Shown here in pieces: positions 24,007-33,982 of a DNA stretch of 64,000 bases. Both the position numbers and the translations under genes were made by a program. The notes under the pieces were generated by a model. The model saw only the letters and a list, made by a program, of their open reading frames with translations, searched no databases and was not told where the DNA came from. The number at the start of each line of letters is the position of its first letter. The stretch's first letter is position 1. Origin of the DNA: Podospora bellae-mahoneyi (lineage: Eukaryota; Ascomycota; Sordariomycetes; Sordariales; Podosporaceae); NCBI RefSeq assembly GCF_035222275.1, contig NC_085881.1, positions 3,348,001 to 3,412,000 on the forward strand. The letters are read 5' to 3'.

Positions 24007-27000
24007 ATGGGGACAGCAGTCGAGGCGAGGGGATCACTGAGATCAGACGAAAAGGGGACACTCTCACAGACACTGTCACAGGCGGCTGGCTGCTGCTGCT
24101 GCTGCGTGTGCCTGTAGAGTTCCACCCCTTGAATCCCAGGGGACTGGGATCGAGCTAACGACTTGGATGCCGAGCCCGTCCTTATCAGGCACTTGTTATT
24201 ACATGTTGTGCAGGGTTAGAGGCGACGGCCTTATTTGTTGCAGCGTGCACTACTGCGGTAGTGTGTAATTGCACTTATCGTGTTCATCATAAGAAGCCGG
24301 CACTCATGACACAGGCGGGGCACCGTGATGCCACGGGGATCCTCACACGGGACGGCGGGCAATGGAGACGGCATGGATCTGACGTCCGGCTGTTGAGCCA
24401 AAAACGCTAGGATCTTGTATCTGAACAGTAATTGTTGCGGTCTCTCGCTTGTTGATACACAGGAGGCGGGTGGTAGCTAACGTAATTAAATAGAAGTTTG
24501 CTAGGTTTCCAGTTTCTGGTAACGAGAGCTTGGAAGAGAAAGACAGGAAGGAAGGAGAGATTCATCAATATAGAAGCCTACTGCAGAGCCAAAAAAGAGG
24601 AAGGAGCAATTCATCATGCCGATGGAATTGCCAGTTTGCAGTTTCCCGTGTTGTCAATGCCCTGGCCCACAACGCACCCACCTGCCGGGCGAGCCCCGCC
24701 TAAATTTCCCAGCAGTCTCCACGTCCACCTCCTGCTCATTGCGGCATCGCATCGCGTCGCCAACGACAAAAGCCCGCGAAGACAAGACAAGCACTTGGAC
24801 TGTGCTGGTGCCCTGGTGTGTGCGGTGCCGGCGTGGGCCGTAGATCGGACGGGCGAACCCCGGAGCCCCGTTTGTTTCCCGATTTTGCGAGATCCGATTC
24901 CAATTACTCGATTCGAATGACACGCATTTTTTTGTCCTTTTGTATTTTTTATTATTATAGGCTTATGTCCCATCAGCGGTGCCGACAGACAGCAGAAGCG
25001 GGTACCTCACTGCAACCCTCGTTGGCTGGGCACGCCCTCTCTCCTTCAGGCAAGTCACTCGCCTGTGTGTCTCTCTTCCTTGGAGAGCCGTCCCAAGACA
25101 GCGTCGCAGTCGCGGGTCGCCCTGCGCCGCGTGGTACCCTCGCGTCGGTGGCAGAACGAGTTCCAGAACAACGCGCGGAACGGCTGGCCGACCAAGCTGA
25201 AAGAGGGGGTACAGTAGGGTACGGGGTACGTCCTGATGAATGTCTCCAACGGTTCTCCTGCTGAATACCTACTTTGGACCTACAGACTCAACTCTCCCCA
25301 ATGCTCGCCAGCTCTCGCCAACTCTCGCATTCGGTGCTTCACCAGCGTCCGGCGAGCCAAGACCACACCAAGACAGTGAAACTCCGCTGTGAGGAGACAT
25401 CTGGGTGAGGCCATTCCCCTGCTCTGTCGGCAACTCTTGGCGACTGCCAGCGGCGGGCGCTGCCTGGAGCCCCTGTCCCTGTCCCTTGCTGGCACTCCCG
25501 GTCCATCACACACTCCTCCCTTCTTATCTTCCCGAACCCTCTTTTGCCTCGTGGTAGCCATCCATCATCGCACATCGCTTCGCCGCCGCCTGGTGAGATG
25601 CCTCACCACCAGAGCCAAGCCAAGCCAAGCACAGGCGTCGCCAGCGCCAGAGGGACACCCTTGCCATGCCGGCTAACACAAGACAACCGTTCTCGTCCCC
25701 TTCTCCTCACACGCCCCTCCGCATCCTCCACCATCGACCCACCCCCTCCCCCCTTCACTCTCACTCTCAACCGGGGAGAGCCACACAGCAGGAGGAAGGG
25801 CCCCCATGTAAAAGTGTCTCGCTGATGACGGTCGTTTCCTCTCAGTCAAGCTTCGTGGATTCCATCTGATTTCCCTTTTGAGCGCCGCCGTTGCATATTC
25901 CATGGGTAGCTGTCTCACTGCTCACTCATCTCGCAACAAGAATCTCAGAACGAGAGAGAAGGGAGAGAGCGCAACGCCATGCCGCACTGCCGAAATCCAT
26001 GGGTTTGGAGCTAGCGGTTTGCTGGAGACGGGGTCCTCCCCCCCAGTGGTCTGGCTGGCCCACCAGGGTGGGTATCTGTGTGGGCGCTTCCTGGAGACAT
26101 TTTGAACAAAAAACATCATCCACCGGCCCGAGCTGCGAGCTGACTTGGGCTGCACTAATCCCATCCAAGCTCCGTATGACTTTTGTACTCTCAATCAACA
26201 TACAAAGCACTGGGCGCCCGTCCCATCTTCTTGTTTTCTTTCTTCTTGGCCCCTGGTTCTGCTACTCTTCCCAAGCACACCTTGCTGTGCACCTTCCAAC
26301 TTGCCCTCGTCCATCGTCCACCGTCCACATACCCTTAGCTCGGTGTATCCTGCGGCGTCTAGCTTTAGAGTGCCGCCGACAGAACGTCCATCTGGATTTC
26401 TTGCTCGCTGCACTAGATTGCATACAAACAATATCGAGTCTAGTTTGGCTGCATATAATAGTGGTGGTCTCCCCCTACCAGCCCGCCCCCCGAGCGTCCC
26501 GTCCGTTCACTCCTACCCCCCCTCTTCCCTCCCCGGCTGCAGCAACAGGAGACAAGAGTCAACCTGGACCGACAACAACAACACCAGGAGCAAGGCCAAC
26601 AAAGAGTGAGAAACGAGACTGTCCTGGACGCACGACAACCCTGTCTTACGTACATTGCTTTCTGCACCTGGCCTATCTGGTCTACCCTCCTCTGCCTCGC
26701 AGTAATTGTTCGTTCAATTATCCGGGATCGGTGCCCTCCTCCTGCTGGAGCTTGGCGTACCCATCTGAATAGGCGGTCGTGAGTTGACTGCGCCGCCCCT
26801 GTACACCTTTATCCGGTGAATATCTAGCTACCGGCCCCCTTCGACCCTTCTTTGTCCTACTGCTGCGACAAACCACCATCTACAACACCCTGCCTCACCA
26901 CACACGCACTTACACACACTGTATTGGGTGTCACAGCTCGGACATACACTCCCTTCCATACGCCTCCAACTTGAGAGAGTGTGACATGACACGGACATAG

Positions 27001-27054
27001 GCACGGTCATAGAATACAACTACACAAAGGCCCATACCCTCGACATATCTCTCA

Positions 27055-30029
27055 ATGGGGATTTCATCCTGCCTCGAACCTCGATTCCGTGCGGCCAACC
27101 CAAACACCCCACCCGAGGTGCTCACACCAGACTCGGCCTCTTATAGTTCAAGACAGTCCGAGGAGAGGACCTGGAACCCGCCTGCTCCTCTCTCCCCTCC
27201 CATGTCACACTATGATCCGGCCGTCAAGGCAAACGACATGTCGTCGTCGTCGTCGTCGTCTAACAAAGGCCCGGAAGAGCGCAGGGATACGGGATCCGAT
27301 CATAACGCACCAAGGCAACAGCTTCCATCTTTGAGCAGCATCTTTGGGCCACCAACCCAGATTCGATCCTTTCACTCTCCTCTTTCCGAGCGCCCTGGCT
27401 CCTATCCGGCCACCTCACCATTGGATCGACCTCCTAGCTCAGTTCCAAGCTTGGACAGACCATTCTCTTCGTCATCGTACTTTCCACCCGCGACGACATC
27501 CACTGCTTCACAGCCGCGAAGTGTACTGGACCCTAGGTATCAGGAACGCCCCCAGATTCCGGCCCTGTCCCGGGTTTTCCCTGGACCGCTTTCGCCTCAT
27601 TCACGAGAGGAACAGCAACCAAGGCCAGATAGCCGACTCGATTACACTTCAGGAGGACAATGGTCGGTGCAACATGAGGCTAGCAAAGAGTATTCGCTCG
27701 GCAGCCGTGGAGAAACGACCTACAGGCCGACGGCAGAGAGATACCCTGCTCACCTTTCAGGGACGAGTCGCGATGAGGGAAGACACATGGAATATCGGGA
27801 GCAATTAACACCACAGACACCATCGCACACTCTTCCTGCCACTCCGACCAGCAGCGCCCCATCTGAGGGGGCCCCCGCAAAGGATGGACTGGGGCCCAAG
27901 ATCTGGACAGGGACACACTTTCTGCCACGGTTCGTCAGAGCTGCCGAGGTGCCTGGTGAAGGAATGTGCTACTTTTACGATGATGGGAGTCATTGCAAGA
28001 CAGTGATTGACGGGGAGCAAGTCAATGCTCACTGGGGAGTCACCAAAGCTGGAAAGCCCCGGAAGAGGCTTGCTATCGCCTGCGTCACCTGCCGTGAGAA
28101 GAAGATCAAGTGCGATCCGGATTACCCGCGCTGTGTCCAGTGCGAAAAGTTCGGCCGTGTTTGCAAGTTCAAGAATGCGTGAGTCTAGAAGCCTGCTGTC
28201 TTTTTCTGCTATTGTGCATGGGGGCCTGTTTCGTATGCTAAACTATGGTTAGTCCTCGAGGTGGTCACAACGCTTCCTCTCCGTCCACGCCTCCTGCCGA
28301 GTCGGAGGATACACGGAGGCTTGGAGGTTTGATCAGAGGCCCTACCGACTACACACGGCCGGGTAGCCACTCGAGCGGTTCTGTCTCACCCAGAACGACG
28401 CTCCGACACCCGAGCCCCGATATGCCCACCTCTGCACCTGCGAAGCGTATTCGAGTTGGCTACGATCACTACAGCCCAGCGACCAGTGTACGCTCACCGA
28501 TGGGACCAGTGCCCGACACCTCCCGCCAATCCCTGCCATGGCGGCAGTCAGAAACGCTCCCTCGTATCCACGAGGACATCTTGTGCAGAGCGTGGCAAAC
28601 AGACCCGTATGTGTCCGATCCTCAATCTGTAACTAGCACCATTGCCTCCGTCTTTGTACACACGGAGAGCGCAGCACTTCGCTTCCTCCCTCCGAAACCG
28701 TCTTTCCACACATGGGTTCAGAACAGCGCTCACAGAAAATCACCAGAAGACCTGATGCTCGTGTATAGCATCCTCGCCATCGGTGCCGTCCTCTCGCGGG
28801 CCGGTTCGAGGAGCGTTGCGCACGAGTACGCCCAGGTGGCTCGGTACGCTGCAGAACGCTCGCAGCCGTCGCTCCAGCTGGTTCAAGCCAGACTTGCCCT
28901 TGCCATGCACTACCTCGCTGTCTCGAGACAGACCGACGCGAATGACATGCTGAGCAGGGCCATTTCTACAGCGATGTGGCTACAGTTGAACGTGGAACTT
29001 GACCATGTGGGAGAAAACGATTCGAGGGTAACGCCTTGGGGTTTGACGAGGCAAGAATATGCCGAGTGTCGGAGACGGACATTTTGGTCATGTTGCCTGA
29101 TGGAGCGGCTTAACGAGACGTTTGCAACTCGACCAGTCACCATCAACAAGGACGACATCTTTCTCCGGCTCCCAGCAGCGGATACTACGAACTTGGACGA
29201 CCGAGCGCCCCATTTCGACCCGATGCTGCGTCCGCTATCCGAATCGGCCGGGGTTGGAATTATGTCCTATCTGATTCAGATCACAGCTATGTGGGGTGAT
29301 GTCATGACATTTATCAACAGAGCCTCGCGCCGGGGAGAGCTCTACGATGCCGGGTTTGGTGATTTCCACCGTCGAACTATCGCTACCCTTGATGCTTGGG
29401 AGTCTTCTCTGCCGAAAAGGCTCCAGTTTCTGCCTGCAAGGTTGGAGATGGTCTCACCTGAAGATCAGGGCCCGCTCATACTTTTACACACCGTCCATCA
29501 CCTGACGAGAATCAAGCTCCATCGGCACGTCCACCTGCGAGCTTTACAGCCCGCCACAGTCCATGACTTTATCGGCGTTTCTATGAAACATGCTGCCAAA
29601 CTCCTCGAGGTGGCAGTGGCAGTGGCGCAGGCACAAGTCATCACCCCGCCCCCGTTCATCAGCACCGGAATCCTCGAAGCGATGGACGTTCTTTCATCAA
29701 CCGGCTGTGGATCCGAACTGCCGGGGTTGGTCGACAGATTTGCCGTGGCGAGAAGCGTGCTGGAGGTGCTTGGGACAAGCTGGGAGGATGCCAAGGTTCA
29801 CTGCATGGCGATGGATCACCGGCTGGAAAGACTGATCGATCTGGGCGACTGGATGGGCAAGCTTGGCCGAGTGGGACGGGAAGGCATCGAGGTTCAAGGC
29901 ACGAGGGTGTTTGAATCTGAGACGGAAGAAGGCGTGGTGGTGATGCGGTGGCGGATGCCTGACGGGATGGACAGAAGATTCCCCAAGGAGATGGATCTTG
30001 TTTACTCGGGTGTTGTGATGGGAAAATGA
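27055..30029 (+). CDS. Zn2Cys6 transcription factor with fungal MHR (Fungal_trans) domain
   Basis: A 966-residue protein, exons 27055-28178 and 28253-30029; the 74-bp intron (GTGAGT...TTAG, branch TGCTAAAC) falls directly after the zinc cluster, in a split Ala codon. Residues 1-280 are Ser/Pro-rich and disordered, with a run of Ser codons near 27240. A conserved block then precedes the binuclear cluster: GEGMCYFYDDGSHC, then WGVTKAGKPRKRLAIAC. The six cysteines are at about 343, 346, 353, 360, 363 and 370 (C-x2-C-x6-C-x6-C-x2-C-x6-C). After a linker, exon 2 carries a fungal middle homology region (RRRTFWSCCLMERL near residue 650). The internal rather than N-terminal position of the cluster, with the preceding block, recalls developmental regulators of the PRO1/NosA/RosA kind, but I cannot confirm orthology. 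Nuclear location and a regulatory role are inferred from the family. Confidence 0.88.
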
Positions 30030-31726
30030 TGTTGGATATGAGACGGCCATGTTGATAGACATGGTTTGTGGGGCGACTTTTTCCATTTTCCTTTTTTTGC
30101 CGCTCTTCTTTTTTTAAACTTTGTATACCTAGCGGGTTTTCGCATGGGCCATTTTTATTTTTATTTTTTGGTTTGTTTTTTTGTTTAGCATGCATGCACG
30201 ATTTATCATTGCAACGGAGTTTTTTTTTGGCTTTATGGGTTTTGGAATTTCAAAAAGGGATGGAAGGGATGGAAGGAGGGAGGAGGAAGATTTGTCCTTT
30301 TTTCTTTTGTTTTCTTATTGTCTATATTTCTTGTTGCCTTTTTTCCCCCTTCTCTCTCTTACACCCACAAGCTTATACCCTATTTTGTGCCTTTTTTTTC
30401 ATTACCCGTTTTGTTATTTACAACACACACCTACCCACCTAGCTGCATATCTTGATGGAGACACACTATCATCCTGAATTCTTTGCCTCGAATGTGGGGG
30501 GAAGGATGATTAGAGATGGAAGGGGAAAAAACAAAAATGAAATACAAATTGCAAGATTTGGTTGGATGAAAAGATCTGACTTCGGGCATAACATACATTT
30601 TGGTTCGTTCACTAAGAGCTGTTTGAATGTGACATGACGAAATACCTCGCTCTCGGAACGGGATGAAATATGGTATGTCACACATACAGGATGTAATCAG
30701 CGTGGCTCGCTCTCCACAGTCGGATGAGCATGTATGATTTCGGCATTACCGGCGTCGGGTAAGGTAGGTAGGTTATACGACGGTGGAGGGTGGAGGGTGG
30801 AAAGGTAAGGAAGGGGCGGTGTTCATGGGGATGGATGACAAAGGGGGGTTCCAAGGTGTGGGGGGAGGGGGAGGGGGGGGTGAGCGGAATGGATTTTGTT
30901 CTTTGCCGTTTTCTAGAAAATGCCAAGGAATTTGTTTTGGAGCGGTTGGGGGGGGAAGAGAAAGGATCAGATCGTGGGAAGGTGGGAAGGTAGGAAGGTG
31001 CGGGAGGGTCACATGAACCAGGCCGGGGAAAGGAAGGAAGGAAGGAAGGAATGGGATGATGATGGTTGGGGAGGTGAGATGGGGCTATTGGTGGCCTTGT
31101 CTATAGCGGTAAGTAGAACGTGGTAGTGTACCTACAGGAGGATTGGGATGGGTGGACCAGCACTTTGAATTGTTGCGAATGGATTTGGGGTCACAACCGC
31201 TGGAGGAGAGAAACGGGAGATGCTGCACACGTACGGATACGACAGTACGCGCTTGGAGGCTGACAGACGAGGTGGGCAGAGATGAGCGCTTAGGTGACAA
31301 ACGTGGTGATAATATGTTGGGGGGAAAATTCAAATGCGAGTCAACCAACTCGGATCTTTCATGAGCTGAAACTCCAGCCAGCCAAAGGGAGGTGAGAGTC
31401 ACCACTCCAGCACGGTTGATCAGCGCCTTTTCTTTTCTGTGACGAGTGACATGTTCAAAAAGCAGTGACGACGTCAAACTCACGCACTCCCGTCTTCCAA
31501 AACATTGAAACACCCGACCGAACATTCCCGTGCCACAACCAGACATTACCGCCCGTAGCAGCCCTGAGACCGAAAAAAAAAAAAAAAAAAAAAGGACCAC
31601 GCAGCAGAAGATTCCTTCCTTCAGGCTTCCATGCAGGATTCCCATGCAAGCCAATATCTAATGAGTGAGAGAGTCCCTTGGTACATGAGGCTAATGCATG
31701 CAGTGAGAATTAAAACTCAAAAATTC

Positions 31727-31748
31727 GTGTGTGTGTGTGTGTGTGTGT
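31727..31748. repeat. GT dinucleotide microsatellite
   Basis: Eleven GT units. A 21-base A run lies about 130 bp to its left. Confidence 0.9.
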
Positions 31749-31959
31749 ATCTGGTTTTTTTAACCATGCGACGGAAATGGTGAGTGGTGAGTGGTTGATA
31801 GCACCTGCCTATTTTGGGGTGGGATTTTGAGGAGGGGGGTATGGCTGTAAGAATGGAACGTGGGAAGAAAAAAAGGGGGGAGGAAGGTGGGATGAGGTTG
31901 ATTTTAGACGCGCGCTACCTGCACAGGTTTGACAGATGTGAGATTCTGGAATTTCATGA

Positions 31960-31984
31960 GGGGGCTAGGGAGGGCTAGGGAGGG
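31960..31984 (+). repeat. G-tract repeat, possible G-quadruplex
   Basis: Five G tracts of three or more, separated by CTA or A, in the pattern GGGGGCTAGGGAGGG and so on. The spacing meets the usual G-quadruplex rule. It is not a canonical TTAGGG telomere repeat. Confidence 0.6.
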
Positions 31985-32593
31985 CTGTGATGAAGGTGTG
32001 TGTGGATTTGAGGTTGGCGAGTGATTTTTTGAATTAATGAGATGTTTATGACGAGTTTGATTGGGGGTTGGTGAGTGGTTAGTGAGTGGGGGATAAGTGA
32101 GATGTAATGAGCAAGTGATGAGAAATCATGGGGGCTAAATAAAATCTAGCGCCGTAAATATGAGACAAAGTCGAGGATAACGTTAGGTGTTTTAGCGTCT
32201 ATGTTTGTCCGCTCCCTTGGCCATACGAAAATAATCACTGCACCTGATGCTGAAATGGCACACTTTTCATCGATCTTCTGAGTAATTCACACCGAATGGT
32301 CAAAATGCCGAGTTCGAGTATAATGAGCCCTGTGATCGCCTTGATCTAACACTTCAGAGAGGAGGGTATTTTCGTCTCGCCTGTCTGAGGTCTTAAGAAA
32401 CTCGTTGGGGATGTAGAATCAGTCAGTAACCCCGTAAAGATACAGATATCAAATTGTTCCAAAGGTTGAAAACACAGAAGGCTTCGATTGTCATACTTTC
32501 TGGACTGTTCACGTAGCGGTGCTCTCTTAAGTCAGACACTCTGGTTTTCTCAGTTATCAAAGGCAAACGCTCTTGGGTCCAAAACTCCATTTC

Positions 32594-33982
32594 CTAGATA
32601 CCTAGCATATACCGTAGTGTGTTTTTCGCGTTGTACTTTGCATTGTTCGCCTCAGACTTTCCCAGCCCATAATGCACCGTCCCGCTTTCGGCTACCTTAT
32701 TGGTATCTTCATCTGCAGTCTCCTCAGCATGGTTGCGAGCTAACTGGGTCGATAGTACCTTTGCCTCCGCCATGCGATTCATACTTTCGTAAGTCTGTGC
32801 TAGTGCACCTTTGGAAGCCAATGTATCTGGATGTTCCTCTCCCAAGACCCTCTCTTTCAGCCGTAGCACCTCTAGAGTCTCCTCCAAGTGGCCCATACCC
32901 ATAGCACTCCTAGTTTCCGCGAGGTCAACCACAGATGCTATAGTCTCCTCCAAGCGGCCCATAGCACTCCTAGTTTCCACAAGGTCAACCATAGATGCTA
33001 TAGTCTCCGGATGTGTCTCTCCAAGAATCTTTCTCCTCAGCCCCAATACTTCAACTTGTAACACCTCAGCCTCGTCCAAACGTTTCTGGCAGCGGTAAAC
33101 TGCCGCAAGATCGGCCTTGGATGCTACCGTCTGAGGATGCCCGTGTCCCAATATCATTCGTCGTAACTTCTCTACCTCAACGCATAGCAACTCGGCTTCA
33201 TCAAAACGATCCTGACTGCGATAGGTGAATGCAAGATCAGCCATCGCCGCTGTAGTTTTAGGATGCTCCGCTCCAAATACCCGTTTTCGTATTTCCAGTA
33301 CCTTCAGTTGCAAAGACTCAGAGTCATCCATGCGCCCCTGACGCCTATAAGTCGATGCAAGCTCAGCCATAGACTCAACAGTGCTAGGCATCTCTTCTCC
33401 AAGAACCCTTTTCCGTAGCCCTAATACTTTGACTTGTAGGTCCTCAGCCTCTTTCAAGCGCCCTAGAATCAAATAGTTCTTTGCAAGATCAACCATGGAA
33501 CTTAGTGTATAAGGATGTTCATTACCATATAACACTTCGTAACTTTTGTACACCTTCTCTTGCCAAGTTGCCGCTGTTTCAAAATCCTGATTCTCCGCAC
33601 ACTACAGCGCGAGCTTGGACATCTTTTCGAGCACCTCCGGGTGCTCTTCGCCTAGGTCATTCTGAAGTCTTTTCACATCGTCCTCGAGCTGCCACACTAG
33701 CAGACGTTGTTCGGAAGGTGAACGAAGCTTCTCACGCGATGCCTCTGACAAGAGCTCCGGGTCCAGTTCTGTAACAAGCTGATCTAGGCCACTGTCTCGC
33801 TCTTTCGAGAGATTTTTTTCTTCTGGAGTGTTTTCAGGTGAGCCGTCCCATTGGTCCGCCGAACTATCGCCTGGTGAGATGTCGTGGAGTTGACTTGTCT
33901 TATCGTTAATAACATGAGTCGTGTTGTCGGTGCTGGGAGCCCTATCCTGAGTATGTTGTTCCGACGACTGCTTTTGCACCGG
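32594..33982 (-). pseudogene. TPR-repeat frame continuing past the stop of the large receptor-like gene
   Basis: Two open segments (33979-33605 and 33601-32594) lie in the same reading frame as the last exon of the gene ending at 33983, separated from it by one TGA (33985-33983) and from each other by one TAG (33604-33602). Neither segment has a sensible ATG near its start, so it reads as a tail rather than as a separate gene. The first segment is acidic and ends in a TPR helix (LGEEHPEVLEKMSKLAL). The second holds about six kinesin-light-chain-type TPRs (LGEEHPDTLASKGALAQTYE and relatives), much more diverged than the upstream array, with a 60-66 bp internal tandem duplication at 32877-33002. 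I found no intron that would remove either stop without also removing conserved TPR residues. Alternatives are two recent nonsense changes, stop read-through, or assembly error. Confidence 0.55.

Larger units (their letters stand above)
12260..27054. other. About 14.8 kb without a supported gene, upstream of a transcription factor
   Basis: I read the open frames on both strands and found none with recognisable domains, convincing introns or sustained codon bias; the longest (near 15219-15806, 17331-17909 and 25891-26772) are compositionally ordinary random frames. Base composition stays near 50% or above, unlike repeat-induced point mutation relics, which become AT-rich. Simple repeats are scattered: CA-rich (19155-19190), CT-rich (20305-20337), CA (22322-22343), CTG/GCT (23731-23752), GAGAT (23980-24006) and CTG (24090-24106). 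Segments from 25400 to 27050 are C- and CT-rich and probably include the long promoter and leader of the Zn2Cys6 gene. The part near 12300-12800 would be the promoter of the PQ-loop gene. Long non-coding RNAs or regulatory DNA are possible but not shown. Confidence 0.55.
30030..32593. other. Intergenic, T-rich then G-rich, with microsatellites
   Basis: The first 400 bases are T-rich and probably the 3' UTR of the transcription factor. From 30780 to 31090 the plus strand is very G-rich with GGAAGG and GAAGG repeats (31028-31052). Further right lie an A21 run (31573-31593), a GT repeat (31727-31748) and a five-tract G-rich repeat (31960-31984). No coding signal is seen. The far right contains the 3' flank of the TPR segment that ends at 32594. 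Confidence 0.6.

Noticed and set aside
25891-26772. A 293-codon open frame upstream of the transcription factor
   Set aside because: Its translation has no domain-like pattern and lies in C-rich leader-like DNA, where stop codons are rare by composition.
31960-31984. Interstitial telomere repeat
   Set aside because: The unit is GGGCTA-GGGA rather than TTAGGG, and only two to three copies are present.
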